A stretch of 64,000 bases of DNA. Source: an uncultured Chlorobiaceae bacterium. GTDB lineage: Bacteria; Bacteroidota; Chlorobiia; Chlorobiales; Chlorobiaceae. Shown piece by piece: positions 1-10,381 of this stretch; the first letter of the stretch is position 1, and each line of letters begins with the position of its first letter. Under the pieces are notes generated by a model. It had not been told where the DNA came from. It was given only the letters and a program-made list of their open reading frames with translations, and made no database searches. Position numbers and translations under genes: made by a program. Where the stretch lies: positions 62,001-126,000 of the forward strand of contig CAIJVD010000037.1 of NCBI GenBank assembly GCA_903824045.1, read 5' to 3'.

Positions 1-2
1 AT

Positions 3-434
3 GTCAACGACACTCGGGAGATCCGCAAGAATCCAAAGGTGACGGCCATCAACAGCGCCCTCGAAATTGACATGACCGGCCAGGTCTGTGCCGATTCCAT
101 TGGCCAGAAGTACTACTCCGGTATCGGGGGGCAGATGGATTTTATCCGTGGCGCGGCACTCTCAAAAGGGGGCAAGCCTATTATCGCCCTTCCCTCGACC
201 ACCAAAGGCGGCTTGTCACGCATCGTTCCCCAGCTGAAGCCGGGCGCAGGCGTCGTGACCACCCGTGCTCACGTCCAGTACGTGGTGACCGAGTTCGGTA
301 TTGTCAACCTGCATGGCAAGAATCTCCGCCAGAGAGCAGAGGCGCTGGCAAGTATTGCTCATCCCGACTTCCGAGAAGAGATCAGCCGCCAGGCGCACGA
401 TCTCTTCGGCTCATACGGCCGCAGATTCAGCTGA
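3..434 (+). CDS. Acetyl-CoA hydrolase/transferase family protein (4-hydroxybutyrate CoA-transferase-like), C-terminal part, truncated by window start
   Basis: Open frame from base 3 (VNDTREIRKNPKVTAINSALEIDMTGQVCADSIG...GGQMDFIRGA...VTEFGIVNLHGKNLRQRAEALASIAHPDFRE), typical of the CoA-transferase family C-terminus. Confidence 0.85.
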   Translation, partial: VNDTREIRKNPKVTAINSALEIDMTGQVCADSIGQKYYSGIGGQMDFIRGAALSKGGKPIIALPSTTKGGLSRIVPQLKPGAGVVTTRAHVQYVVTEFGIVNLHGKNLRQRAEALASIAHPDFREEISRQAHDLFGSYGRRFS

Positions 435-457
435 ATCTGCGCTGAAACCCGTCCGGC

Positions 458-1234
458 TCAGGCTTCGTTTCTTCCGGAATGAAGCCCGATCAGGGTGACC
501 ATCCTGCCGGTATCGCCATTGTCCCTGCGATAGGAGAAGAAGAGGTCGCTGTTTCGGGACGAGCACCACTCTGAGCGCTCTATCTGCGCCGCCGGAACGC
601 CTGCCTCGGTCAGCTGCTGGAAGTTCACCATTGCAAGATCAAGCAGGAACTTCCTTTCACCCCCCGAGTTCGGGGAGAGTCTGCTGAATTCAGGCTGAAA
701 AGCCTTTGCAACAAGCTCGTCTACCTCATAGGCTGCGGCGGAAATACCGGTGCCGATATAGGCAAGGCACTCTTCGGGGAGTGTATTGAACTCTCTCTGC
801 ATGGCTTCAATACTCTTTGTGACAATGTGCGCAGCACTGCCCTTCCAGCCCGCATGAACCGCTCCGACAGCCCGGCGGCGGGGGTCGTAGATGAGGACTG
901 GATAGCAGTCGGCAGTCATGACCGAGAGGTAGAGATCGGGAGTTGCTGTAATGAATGCGTCATAACCGTTGTAGTGACCGGGAGACTCCGCCTTGAGGAT
1001 CCTCGATCCGTGGACCTGCACAGAGCTGACCAGCCGATAGGGATCTATGCCCGCATCTGCAGAGAGCCGGGAGATGTTTTCTCTGACCCGCTCGGGCAGG
1101 TCCCCGGTGTTGTTGCCAAGATTGAGGGATGCGTAGGCCCCCTGGCTGACGCCACCCTTTCGGGTGCTCTGCAGTGCTACCAGTTCGCTGTGACCGGCAA
1201 AGATGGCCGGAAGGATATATTCAGTTTGCTTCAT
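458..1234 (-). CDS. pgeF: Multicopper polyphenol oxidase/laccase-domain protein (YfiH/PgeF family)
   Basis: Family motifs MTADCYPVLIYD, GAVHAGWKGSA, YIGTGISAAAYEV. Confidence 0.85.
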   Translation of the reverse strand: MKQTEYILPAIFAGHSELVALQSTRKGGVSQGAYASLNLGNNTGDLPERVRENISRLSADAGIDPYRLVSSVQVHGSRILKAESPGHYNGYDAFITATPDLYLSVMTADCYPVLIYDPRRRAVGAVHAGWKGSAAHIVTKSIEAMQREFNTLPEECLAYIGTGISAAAYEVDELVAKAFQPEFSRLSPNSGGERKFLLDLAMVNFQQLTEAGVPAAQIERSEWCSSRNSDLFFSYRRDNGDTGRMVTLIGLHSGRNEA

Positions 1235-1471
1235 TGCTACTCAGCGCTTCGTTCAATGGTATTTTGCCTGACCGACCCCAACGGTCGGCCAAGAGTGAAC
1301 ATATTGTTTTTCGGGCAATGAACCGCCAGAGAGGCGAACAATGGCGGAAGCGGTTCATTATTTCGCGAAGAGTATTATCTTGCACGGTGCGGAATGGTTG
1401 AGTCCGTCGTGAGTTCCGGGGGAGCTGGTCGGGAGCCTTTCTGCATGAGTGATAAACAGGGGTGATGAACG

Positions 1472-1717
1472 ATGCCGCATCGTGATGAAGAGCGCTTTCC
1501 TGATCAGTTTGGCCGTTCGGTCCGGGCGCTCTCTGAATATATGGGGATAGGGTTGCAGATTGCGGCGAGTTTCGCCTTTTTTGTGATGCTTGGATATTGG
1601 GGGGACAGCAAGCTTGGAACTTCACCCCTCCTTCTTCTTTTGGGAGTGGTCGTCGGGATGGTCGGGATGGGTCTGGTTCTGGCAAAGGTTGTCAGATCGG
1701 CCAATAAAAAGAGGTAA
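1472..1717 (+). CDS. AtpZ/AtpI family F0F1-ATPase accessory membrane protein
   Basis: 81 aa, two predicted TM segments, directly upstream of the atp genes. Confidence 0.7.
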   Translation: MPHRDEERFPDQFGRSVRALSEYMGIGLQIAASFAFFVMLGYWGDSKLGTSPLLLLLGVVVGMVGMGLVLAKVVRSANKKR

Positions 1718-1740
1718 GCATTTTTTTCTCCATAGCAAAC

Positions 1741-2151
1741 GTGAAAGGCAGGGGTTATATGAGGCCGCTCTTTGATTTTCTATTAAAGTTATTTATCTTG
1801 ACTGTCATTTTATGGGCAGGTATCTTGTTTTTTTCCGGCATTCAGGTTGGCAGCGCCGAGTTCCGCTCTGTACTGTATGCATGGATGATGGTGGCAACAA
1901 ACACCCTTGCCGGATACCTGATCTTTGAATATGCATTTGACAAGGCCCCCCGAATTTTCACACTATCGGTGTTCGGCGGTTTGACAGTCAGGCTTCTGGC
2001 TCTTATGACGCTTGTCTTTATTGTCATATACCGGGACCCGAAGGGCTCCAACGCCTTTGTGATCTCGCTTTTCGCCTTTTACTGTATTTATTTGATTGTT
2101 GAGGTTCTCGGCTACCAAAAGAAAAACAAACAGAAAAAGAATACTGCATGA
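1741..2151 (+). CDS. ATP synthase protein I-like membrane protein
   Basis: 136 aa hydrophobic protein; stop overlaps the atpB start. Confidence 0.55.
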   Translation: MKGRGYMRPLFDFLLKLFILTVILWAGILFFSGIQVGSAEFRSVLYAWMMVATNTLAGYLIFEYAFDKAPRIFTLSVFGGLTVRLLALMTLVFIVIYRDPKGSNAFVISLFAFYCIYLIVEVLGYQKKNKQKKNTA

Positions 2152-3146
2152 AACGGTTTAACTCCAAACAGGTCACGGCTTTTTTCAGGGTTATTGCGCT
2201 GGTTCTGCCTCTTCTCTTGAGTGCGAACACTCTCGTGTCGGCATCGACGGAACCGAAGGCTCCCGTCGCTGTTTCAGCTTCTGCAGCAGTTTCGGCCACA
2301 GCGGCCGCACCTGAAGAGGAGAAGGCCGGTGAGGTTATCATGCACCATATTCTCAACAACAATGTCTTTGCGTTCCCTCCTTTTGGGGAAGTTCATCTTC
2401 CCAAAGTAGTTGTCGGCGGATTCGATATCTCCATTACCAAGCACGTCGTCATGCTCTGGCTCGTTTCTGCGGCCCTTCTCATCGTCTTTTCAATAGTTGG
2501 CGGAAAGTACAGGGGTCTGAGTGCACGTCAGGCACCAACAGGACTCTCAAACGCCATGGAGGCGCTTATTGACTTCGTGCGGCTCGATGTAGCCAAAGCA
2601 AATATCGGCCACGGCTATGAGAAGCATCTTCCCTATCTGATTACAGTGTTCATGTTTATCCTGTTCTGTAATCTTTTTGGCCTTATTCCTTACGGCGCCA
2701 CCGCCACAGGAAACATCAATGTTACCCTCACCCTGGCAGTCTTTACCTTTTTCGTCACCCAGATTGCCGCACTGAAGTCTCATGGCCTCAAAGGCTTTCT
2801 TCAGCATCTTACCGCAGGTACCCATTGGGCACTCTGGATCATTATTGTTCCCATTGAAATTATCGGACTCTTCACCAAGCCGTTCGCACTCACGGTTCGT
2901 CTTTTTGCAAACATGACCGCCGGTCATATCATCATTCTCAGCCTGATCTTTATCAGCTTTATTCTTAAGAGCTACGTGGTTGCAGGTGCTGTCTCCGTCC
3001 CGTTTGCGATCTTTATCTACTTGCTTGAGCTCTTCGTCGCATTTCTTCAGGCATTTATTTTCACCATGCTTTCCGCGCTCTTCATCGGTCTTGGTTCGGC
3101 ACATGAGGGTCACGCAGAGCACGAGGCCGGGGTTGCGCATCATTAA
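2148..3146 (+). CDS. atpB: F0F1 ATP synthase subunit a
   Basis: Subunit a signatures ([16 protein letters not shown]-like segment [16 protein letters not shown]). Confidence 0.95.
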   Translation: MKRFNSKQVTAFFRVIALVLPLLLSANTLVSASTEPKAPVAVSASAAVSATAAAPEEEKAGEVIMHHILNNNVFAFPPFGEVHLPKVVVGGFDISITKHVVMLWLVSAALLIVFSIVGGKYRGLSARQAPTGLSNAMEALIDFVRLDVAKANIGHGYEKHLPYLITVFMFILFCNLFGLIPYGATATGNINVTLTLAVFTFFVTQIAALKSHGLKGFLQHLTAGTHWALWIIIVPIEIIGLFTKPFALTVRLFANMTAGHIIILSLIFISFILKSYVVAGAVSVPFAIFIYLLELFVAFLQAFIFTMLSALFIGLGSAHEGHAEHEAGVAHH

Positions 3147-3258
3147 TTTGATGCAGGTTTATTTGGGAATTAGTCTTATCTTTACATTTTTCTCGTATTT
3201 CAAACTTGCTAATGACGCTTTAGCAAAAAACTTACAATAAATAAACGGAGGTAATTAC

Positions 3259-3513
3259 ATGGCAGACGTTTCAGTTGCTACTGGTTTGGGTAATGTTGGT
3301 TTGGGTTATTTGGGCGCAGGTATTGGAGCCGGCCTTGCAGTTATTGGTGCTGGTCTTGGTATCGGCAACATTGCAGCATCTGCTACAGAGGGTACTGCTC
3401 GCCAGCCTGAGGCAGCTTCGGATATCCGTACGACCATGATTATTGCCGCAGCGCTTATCGAAGGTGTTGGTCTCTTCGGTGAAGTTATCTGCGTTCTTCT
3501 TGCTCTTAAGTAA
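3259..3513 (+). CDS. atpE: F0F1 ATP synthase subunit c
   Basis: 84 aa, Gly-rich helix 1, RQPEAA loop, IIAAALIEGVGLFG helix 2 with ion-binding Glu. Confidence 0.95.
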   Translation: MADVSVATGLGNVGLGYLGAGIGAGLAVIGAGLGIGNIAASATEGTARQPEAASDIRTTMIIAAALIEGVGLFGEVICVLLALK

Positions 3514-3548
3514 GCTTGAAGAACTTACAGGTTTGATACAGAAGATAT

Positions 3549-3584
3549 CCCGATTGCGGCTGATGCGTTCAGACCGCAATCGGG
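3549..3584 (+). promoter_or_regulatory. Perfect 11-bp inverted repeat between atpE and atpF
   Basis: CCCGATTGCGG (3549-3559) ... CCGCAATCGGG (3574-3584), followed by CTTTATT. Confidence 0.75.
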
Positions 3585-3615
3585 CTTTATTAACCCGTTA
3601 AAGGAAAAACCCTAC

Positions 3616-4143
3616 ATGCTTACGTCGGGAATCATACTTCTTGAAGGCAGCCTCTTGAGCCCGGAACCCGGTCTTATTTTCTGGACTGCACTGACATTCG
3701 TGATCGTACTGCTTATTCTGAAAAAAGTCGCATGGGGTCCGATCATCACCGCCCTTGAAGAGAGGGAAAAAGGAATTCAGTCATCTATTGACACTGCCCA
3801 CAAGGCAAAGGACGAAGCCGAGGCGATTCTTCGCCAGAACAGGGAGCTGCTTGCAAAGGCCGATGCGGAATCTGACAAGATCATCCGCGAGGGTAAGGAG
3901 TATGCCGACAAGCTTCGCACAGATATTAATGAAAAAGCTCAGGCCGAGGCCCAGAAGATGATCTCTTCGGCAAAAGATGAGATTGAGCAGGAGAAGCGCC
4001 GCGCGTTGCAGGAGCTTCGCAATGAGGTTGCCGATCTTGCCGTTAAGGGTGCTGAGAAAATCATCAGAACCGCGCTTGATGCCGATATACAGAAAAAGAT
4101 CGTTGACAGCATGATTCAGGATCTTTCTACAAAACGCAACTGA
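3616..4143 (+). CDS. atpF: F0F1 ATP synthase subunit b
   Basis: N-terminal TM helix then long charged coiled coil; position between atpE and atpH. Confidence 0.93.
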   Translation: MLTSGIILLEGSLLSPEPGLIFWTALTFVIVLLILKKVAWGPIITALEEREKGIQSSIDTAHKAKDEAEAILRQNRELLAKADAESDKIIREGKEYADKLRTDINEKAQAEAQKMISSAKDEIEQEKRRALQELRNEVADLAVKGAEKIIRTALDADIQKKIVDSMIQDLSTKRN

Positions 4144-4156
4144 AACCGGTCACGAG

Positions 4157-4702
4157 ATGTCAACTCTAATTGCAAGCCGTCGATATGCTTCAGCACTTCT
4201 CTCTGCTGCTGAAGAGGGGAACTTCCTTGACCAGATTGTCGAAGAGCTGAAGGTTGTGCGTGAGGTACTTGGAAACTCTCGCGATCTTCTTCATGCGCTC
4301 AGAAGTCCCATTATCAAAGGTGATAGGAAAATTCATATTCTCGAGGAGGTTTTCAGGGGGTCCGTGGGGGAAAAAATGCATCTTTTTTTAAGGCTTATCG
4401 CTTTGAAAAAAAGAGCCGGCCTTCTGCCTGAGATCATTAGTGAGTTCGAGATCCTGCTTGATGAAAAACGAGGCGTGGTCAATGCCGATGTCACCAGTGC
4501 GGTAGCCCTCTCGGAGAGCCAGCAGTCAGAACTGATCAGGAGACTTGAGGAGTATACCGGTAAACAGGTTCGCCCTAATGTCTCTGTCGACGAGACTCTA
4601 CTCGGTGGCATGGCGGTCAAAATCGGAGATACGATTTTTGACGGAAGCGTCAGCCATCAGCTGCAGATGTTCCGACAGGCACTTCTTGCTGAAACCGCCT
4701 GA
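4157..4702 (+). CDS. atpH: F0F1 ATP synthase subunit delta
   Basis: OSCP/delta features (RRYASALLSAAEE...; LLGGMAVKIGDTIFDGSVSHQLQMF). Confidence 0.95.
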   Translation: MSTLIASRRYASALLSAAEEGNFLDQIVEELKVVREVLGNSRDLLHALRSPIIKGDRKIHILEEVFRGSVGEKMHLFLRLIALKKRAGLLPEIISEFEILLDEKRGVVNADVTSAVALSESQQSELIRRLEEYTGKQVRPNVSVDETLLGGMAVKIGDTIFDGSVSHQLQMFRQALLAETA

Positions 4703-4725
4703 AATCGCGAGCTAAAAACAGAGAT

Positions 4726-4760
4726 GAAAAATAGCCTGCCCGTGCGGGCTATTTTTTTTT
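4726..4760 (+). terminator. Intrinsic terminator after atpH
   Basis: AAAATAGCC...GGCTATTTT hairpin with long T run. Confidence 0.85.
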
Positions 4761-4818
4761 CAATTATTGATTCTTCAGGCTTGCACTCATTGCCGGAAAT
4801 TTGTAGCATTGAGCATTC

Positions 4819-4891
4819 GGGGCTTTAGCTCAGTTGGTAGAGCGTCTCGTTCGCAATGAGAAGGTCAGGGGTTCGACTCCCCTAAGCTCCA
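4819..4891 (+). tRNA. tRNA-Ala(CGC)
   Basis: Cloverleaf read by eye: GGGGCTT/AAGCTCC acceptor with G3:U70 identity pair, loop TTCGCAA (anticodon CGC), TTCGACT T-loop; 3' CCA not encoded. Confidence 0.93.
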
Positions 4892-5103
4892 CAAATCCCA
4901 TAAGCTGCCCCCATAAAGACCTTCGCGTCTTCCCCGTATTGTTCAAAGCCTCCCATGAATTCCGCGCTGTGTTTCAGGCAACGCTCTTTGTCGTGAAGAG
5001 CTTCAGAAAATAATGCACTGAAATTGGCTGATTGCTTATTCTTTTTGTGCAGTTTCGTATTATATGGTTTCTCATTTCAATAAATGGATAATGGAGTTAC
5101 GCT

Positions 5104-6000
5104 ATGCCGGTTAACCGAGTGCTTGTACGTTCAGCGATGATGTTTCTTGTGATGGGGACCCTCCTTGTTTCGGGCTGTTCATCATCCAAACCGGCACAAA
5201 AGGCAAACACTGTTGTCAGTGACAACTATGGAAGAGCGTTGCATCTTTATGATACGAAGCACTATGACGAAGCACTTATAGCCCTTGAGCCGCTCCGCTT
5301 CAGCTCCCGCGGAACCGGTCTCGAAGGTGAGGTACTTTTTCTTCTGGCAAAAACCTACTACTCCTCTGAGCAGTATTTTCTTGCAGCCGATACCTTCACC
5401 CGTCTCCTGCAGCAGATTCCTTCCACACCGCATGCCCGTTCAGCGCTCTTCATGATTGCGAAATCCTACGAAAAGCTCTCTCCGGACACTGAGCTTGATC
5501 AGCAGATAACGGCAAAGGCTATCGAGCAGTTTGGCCTCTATATCGAACTCTATCCTGTCCCTGACTCTGCAAGGATTTCCGGAGATGTGGAAAAATACAG
5601 GGAGCTGGTAAAGATCAATCCCGGCAATCCCTCTTACAAGGAGGGCTTATCCAAGGCGAATATTGCATTTGCGCGTATCGATACCCTCCGCTATGCAGCG
5701 AGGGTCATTCCCCAGCTCAGGGAAAAGCTCGCAAAAAATCTTTTCGGGATTGCACATCAGTATATTCAGCTGAAAAAGTACAAGGCGGCCGGTCTCTATT
5801 ATGATGAGCTTATAAAGCGATATCAGGATACCAGTTACCTTCAGAGGGCGTGGACCGGCAAGATTGATGTCCTGGTAAAGCGCAAAAAGTGGTTCGATGC
5901 CGCGCAGGCAATTGACCAGTATCTTCAGGTCTATCCCGGCAAGCAGAAGGAGATTGAGTCGTTGAGGGAGACGGTCATGAAGAAGTTCAGCAACAACTGA
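5104..6000 (+). CDS. TPR-type outer membrane lipoprotein (BamD/YbgF-like)
   Basis: Lipobox LLVSGCSSS; TPR-like helical repeats. Confidence 0.65.
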   Translation: MPVNRVLVRSAMMFLVMGTLLVSGCSSSKPAQKANTVVSDNYGRALHLYDTKHYDEALIALEPLRFSSRGTGLEGEVLFLLAKTYYSSEQYFLAADTFTRLLQQIPSTPHARSALFMIAKSYEKLSPDTELDQQITAKAIEQFGLYIELYPVPDSARISGDVEKYRELVKINPGNPSYKEGLSKANIAFARIDTLRYAARVIPQLREKLAKNLFGIAHQYIQLKKYKAAGLYYDELIKRYQDTSYLQRAWTGKIDVLVKRKKWFDAAQAIDQYLQVYPGKQKEIESLRETVMKKFSNN

Positions 6001-6014
6001 GCCGGAGCAAGCCC

Positions 6015-6626
6015 TTGCATCTGGCGGTTTTCGGCGGGAGCTTCGATCCGCCGCACAATGGCCATCTGGCACTTGCTCTTTTTGCAAGAGAGCTGCTATG
6101 CATCGACAGGATTATCATCTCTGTTTCCAACAACCCCTTCAAAGAGAGGCGTGTAGCGTCCGATCTGTATCGTCTGCGGATGGCTGCGCTTCTCTCCGCG
6201 GAAATCAACCTTGCCGGTGAGAGCAGCGAGGTTAGCACCTGGGAGCTCGAGCAACAGCAACCCCGCCAACCATCATACACAGTCGATCTTCTGCGCCATA
6301 TCCATGCGCTCTATCCTCAAGAGAGGGTGACCCTGCTTGTGGGTGAGGACAGCTACAGTGAGTTCTCATCGTGGAAGGAGCCTGAAGAGATCCGTGCATT
6401 AGCGGCAATTGCGGTATTCGGCCGCAGGCTTGAAGGCGTGCCCTTGCCGCCAGCTGAGGCCAGAGGGCCCCAAAATGTTCGCTATATCGATTTCGCAGCC
6501 CCGGTTTCTTCGTCCGATATCCGTCAGTTGATTGGTGCGGGCCACTCTGTTGCGGGGCTGGTTCCTCCCTCCGTTCTTCGATACATCACCCGGCACAACC
6601 TCTACCTGGAGGAGCCGGCTACATAG
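6015..6626 (+). CDS. nadD: Nicotinate-nucleotide adenylyltransferase
   Basis: [12 protein letters not shown] nucleotidyltransferase motif, [10 protein letters not shown]-terminal motif; TTG start. Confidence 0.93.
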   Translation: MHLAVFGGSFDPPHNGHLALALFARELLCIDRIIISVSNNPFKERRVASDLYRLRMAALLSAEINLAGESSEVSTWELEQQQPRQPSYTVDLLRHIHALYPQERVTLLVGEDSYSEFSSWKEPEEIRALAAIAVFGRRLEGVPLPPAEARGPQNVRYIDFAAPVSSSDIRQLIGAGHSVAGLVPPSVLRYITRHNLYLEEPAT

Positions 6627-8274
6627 ACTCAGGTGCAGAAACGCCAAGTATCCTGAATCCGTTGCGCAGCACCTGGCGGGTTGCCAGACAGAGGAAGAGC
6701 CTTGCGCGCGAAATGTCGGGTTCCGCCTTGAGAATAGGGCACTCCTGATAGAAGCGGTGGAAGAACTCGGCCAGTGTGTGCAGGTATTCGACCATCTTTT
6801 GAGGCTCGAGCAGGCGCAGGCTGGTTTTTACCATATCCGGATAGTCGAGGATGGCAAATCCGAGCTCTATCTCTGCAGGAGAGGTGAGCTTTTCGAGCGA
6901 CCCCGCTTCCGGGAGCGAGGCCTCATCGAACCCGGCCTCCTGCACGGCAAGGCGCAGGAGGCTGCAGATTCTTGCGTGTGCGTACTGCAGATAGAAGACA
7001 GGATTCTCCTTCGACTGTTTTTTAGCCAGGTCCACATCGAAGTTCAGGTGTGAATCCTTGCCCCGCATGATGAAAAACAGTCTTGTTGCATCAGCGCCCA
7101 CATCATCGATCAGGTCGTCGAGCAGGTCGGCGTTCCCCTTTCTTGTCGACATTTTAACGGTCTGTCCGTCAACCGTCGTCGTGACGAACTGGTTGATGGC
7201 AACCTTGATGCGTGCGGTGTCGTAGCCGAGGATTTTCAGCGCCTCCAGGACGTCGGGATATTCATCAATATGATCGGCCCCGAACACGTTGACGATCATA
7301 TCGTAACCCCGCTCAAACTTTGTGATGTGATAGGCGATGTCGGGGAGGCGATAGCTCGGCTCTCCGGAAGATTTGACGAGCACCTTGTCCTTCTCCTGGC
7401 CGAGCTTTGTGGTCAGGAACCAGGTGGCACCGTCATATTCTGCGATAAACCCTTGCGCCCGGAGCTGGTCGATCACCCGCTGATTTTCCGTTACGCCGCC
7501 CTCATCAGGGGTGTACAGGGTGTGTTCGTTAAAGAAGGCGTCATGCTCAATGCCGAGCCGTTTGAGCGTTTTGCGGATCGAGGTGAAAATGATCGATTCT
7601 GCGGTGTTTTTGAAGGGGAGCAGGTCGCTGTCCATGAGCGACGAGCCGTGCTCGGCATGGATTGTTCCTGCGATATCCCGGATATAGTCGCCCTGATAAC
7701 AGGTGTCGGGGAAGTCGACCGGACAACCGCACGCTTCCAGGTAGCGGAGCTTTACCGACTCTCCGAGAATCTGCATCTGGCGCCCGGCATCATTGAAGTA
7801 GTACTCCCTGGTAACCGCGTATCCCTGGGTTTCGAGCAGGTTTGCAAGAGAGTCTCCAAGCACCCCACCCCTGCCGCGGCCTATGGTCAGCGGCCCGGTC
7901 GGATTAGCGCTTACATACTCAACAATCGCCTTTTGTCCCTTGCCGGCAACGCCTTTCCCGTAGTCGTATCCCTCCCGAAGCACCTGCTCCGCAAATCGCA
8001 TGATGAAGGCCGGCGTGAGGTAGAAGTTGATGAAGCCGGCTCCGGCAACCTCGATTCTGCCGACGGTATCAGCCGGGAACTGAAGATGGCGGACGATCTC
8101 TCCGGCGAGCTCGCGCGGGTTTTTCCTGCACTCTTTTGCCGACAGCAGGGCGATGTTGGTAGAAAAGTCGCCAAACTTTCTGTCGGAAGGCTGCTCGATC
8201 TGGATAGGCTTTTCTGTCGTTATGCCTGCCGCAGAGAGGGCGCTCTGGATGACAGGAAGAAAAAAATCATGCAT
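6619..8274 (-). CDS. argS: Arginyl-tRNA synthetase
   Basis: [35 protein letters not shown]; likely start at ATG 8274 ([10 protein letters not shown]) inside the longer ORF. Confidence 0.95.
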   Translation of the reverse strand: MHDFFLPVIQSALSAAGITTEKPIQIEQPSDRKFGDFSTNIALLSAKECRKNPRELAGEIVRHLQFPADTVGRIEVAGAGFINFYLTPAFIMRFAEQVLREGYDYGKGVAGKGQKAIVEYVSANPTGPLTIGRGRGGVLGDSLANLLETQGYAVTREYYFNDAGRQMQILGESVKLRYLEACGCPVDFPDTCYQGDYIRDIAGTIHAEHGSSLMDSDLLPFKNTAESIIFTSIRKTLKRLGIEHDAFFNEHTLYTPDEGGVTENQRVIDQLRAQGFIAEYDGATWFLTTKLGQEKDKVLVKSSGEPSYRLPDIAYHITKFERGYDMIVNVFGADHIDEYPDVLEALKILGYDTARIKVAINQFVTTTVDGQTVKMSTRKGNADLLDDLIDDVGADATRLFFIMRGKDSHLNFDVDLAKKQSKENPVFYLQYAHARICSLLRLAVQEAGFDEASLPEAGSLEKLTSPAEIELGFAILDYPDMVKTSLRLLEPQKMVEYLHTLAEFFHRFYQECPILKAEPDISRARLFLCLATRQVLRNGFRILGVSAPESM

Positions 8275-8281
8275 GGATTCT

Positions 8282-9010
8282 CTATTCTGTAAGGGTCGCG
8301 GTTGTATTGCTCTTGATTTTTGCGAGGAGGTCGTCCACCTGAAGCCCGCTGAAGTCGTCGATGATATGGACAATATTGTCGAAACTGCTGAACATGCTCC
8401 GCTCGTTGGTCGTGGTGACGGCAACGCATCTCATCCCGGCCCGGCGGGCGGCTTCCACACCAGGAAGAGCGTCCTCAAAGACGATGCATGAGGATGGCTC
8501 GGCACCGAGAAGTTCGGCTGCCTTCAGGAAGATGTCGGGATGGGGTTTGCCGTGCGGAACCTGGTAGGGGTTGACAATCGCCTCGAATTTGTCGGCAATC
8601 TTGAGGATGTTGAGCACGTAGTCGATATTTTTCGGGCCAGCTCCGGTGCCGATGCCGAGGCGGACACTCCTCTCTCTGGACGCATCGAGAAATGCCTCAA
8701 GCCCGGCCATGGGTTTGATCCTCTCGCGGGAGGCGGTCCGGTAGAGAAAGTCCTTGAGTTCTGTCAGACGCTCGGCTTCAGCCTCGCTGATTTTGGGGTC
8801 GAGGAAGTAGCGCAGCACGTCAAGCCCCCTCATGCCGGCCGTCTCGACGAGGTAGCGCTCGGCATCGAGACCTTCGAGGCCGAAATCCCGGAAGAGCTCC
8901 ACCCATGAGTCCGCGTGGAAGCGCATGTTATCGGTCAGCACCCCGTCCATGTCAAAAATAAATGCGCAGTTCCTGTCGCAGGCCATAGAGGTTGTTGATT
9001 GAGTTACCAC
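8282..9010 (-). CDS. HAD-superfamily hydrolase, beta-phosphoglucomutase-like
   Basis: [43 protein letters not shown]. Confidence 0.85.
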   Translation of the reverse strand: MVTQSTTSMACDRNCAFIFDMDGVLTDNMRFHADSWVELFRDFGLEGLDAERYLVETAGMRGLDVLRYFLDPKISEAEAERLTELKDFLYRTASRERIKPMAGLEAFLDASRERSVRLGIGTGAGPKNIDYVLNILKIADKFEAIVNPYQVPHGKPHPDIFLKAAELLGAEPSSCIVFEDALPGVEAARRAGMRCVAVTTTNERSMFSSFDNIVHIIDDFSGLQVDDLLAKIKSNTTATLTE

Positions 9011-10056
9011 CGCTTTTCGCCGAGTTTCATGGCGGCCCTGACTTCCTGCATGGTATGACCGGCAATGACTTCGGCCTTTGCCTCTCCGTCGAGCAGTATG
9101 GATTTTACGAGGTCCATGTTTGCCTCATAGTACCTCCGCCGTTCAAGCAGCGGGGCAAGCTCTCCTGATATATTCGCCGAGCAGATCCTCTTGCAGTCAA
9201 CGCACCCGAGCGAGCCGGCCCTGCAGTCCTCCTCTATTTGAGCAAGCTGATCGGGATTGGCGAACTTTTCGTGGTAGCTGAAGACCGTGCAGACTTCCGG
9301 GTGTCCCGGATCGTTTTTGCGGATCTTTTCGGTATCGGTAACAGCGTTGCGCATCTTTTTGAGCACCTCCTCCGGGCCGTCGGCAAGCAGGATGGTGTTG
9401 CCGAGAGACTTTGACATCTTGGCCTTGCCGTCAAGCCCTACAAGCCTTGAGAATTTGGTGATTTTCGGCGCCGGCTCAGGGAAGACATCCCCGATATGGG
9501 GGTGAGGGTAGAGGTTGTTGAACCTTCTGGCAATCTCCCTTGTTATCTCTACATGAGGAAGCTGATCCTCTCCGACTGGCACCACGTTTCCCTTGTAGAG
9601 CAGGATATCGGCAGCCTGCAGTACCGGATAGCCGAGGTGTCCGTAGGTCAGCGACTCCATGTTCAGGTCGCGAACCTGCTCCTTGAGGGTCGGGTTTCTT
9701 TCGAGCCGCGAGGAGGTGATCAGCATGGAGAAGATCAGAAAAAGCTCCGCGTGTTCCTTGATTTGCGACTGGCGGAAGAGGGGGCTTTTTTCCGGGTCGA
9801 TACCCGCGGCAAGCCAGTCTACCAGCATGTCGAGCGTATGAGAAAAAATATCTCTGGTATCGAGTGATGTTGTCAGGTTGTGATAATCGGCAATGAGGAA
9901 ACAGGTCTCGTAGACCCTTGCACCCTCTTCGGTCACCTGATTTTGCTGCTCCACCCAGTTTTCAAGCGCGCCGGTATAGTGTCCGAGATGGAGTTTGCCT
10001 GTCGGCCGCATCCCGCTTAGAATTCGGAGTGTTCCCATAAGAGTCTCTGTTGCCAA
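9004..10056 (-). CDS. trpS: Tryptophanyl-tRNA synthetase
   Basis: SGMRPTGKLHLGHYTGAL, KMSKSLGNTI. Confidence 0.95.
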   Translation of the reverse strand: MATETLMGTLRILSGMRPTGKLHLGHYTGALENWVEQQNQVTEEGARVYETCFLIADYHNLTTSLDTRDIFSHTLDMLVDWLAAGIDPEKSPLFRQSQIKEHAELFLIFSMLITSSRLERNPTLKEQVRDLNMESLTYGHLGYPVLQAADILLYKGNVVPVGEDQLPHVEITREIARRFNNLYPHPHIGDVFPEPAPKITKFSRLVGLDGKAKMSKSLGNTILLADGPEEVLKKMRNAVTDTEKIRKNDPGHPEVCTVFSYHEKFANPDQLAQIEEDCRAGSLGCVDCKRICSANISGELAPLLERRRYYEANMDLVKSILLDGEAKAEVIAGHTMQEVRAAMKLGEKRW

Positions 10057-10242
10057 ATAACCGGCAGCAATTCAGCCGTTTACGGCGAGGTCGGGGTTGA
10101 GTAGAAAGCTTCAAACGCTTCAGAAGTTATAACAGTTGAAAGAAAGATAAAAGGCCTTTGTTTGTTTTTTACCGGCCTTGCGCTATATTATGCCACTTGT
10201 TTCGATCTCGCTGAAAAAGGGGAGATCCGGAACCGATCCTTT

Positions 10243-10344
10243 GGAGAGTAAGTCCTATACAACATTCAGTTGCCCAACCATGTCAGATCCGGAAGGAAGC
10301 AGCATCCGGTAATTTGAGTGTGTGATATAGTCAGCTTGCTCTCC
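10243..10344 (+). ncRNA. ffs: 4.5S-type signal recognition particle RNA
   Basis: Conserved apical core TGTCAGATCCGGAAGGAAGCAGCAT; terminal GGAGAG (10243) pairs with CTCTCC (10339-10344), then T-run. Confidence 0.88.
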
Positions 10345-10381
10345 TTTTTTATTTTTATACGCATAGTTCAACTCAAGAAGG

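Noticed and set aside
3259-3513. Sodium-type ATP synthase c subunit
   Set aside because: Helix 2 has ALIEGVG without the Ser that follows the key Glu in Na+ types; a proton-type ring is more likely.
7270-8292. 340-aa plus-strand ORF opposite argS
   Set aside because: Antisense to a clear ArgS; no family features.
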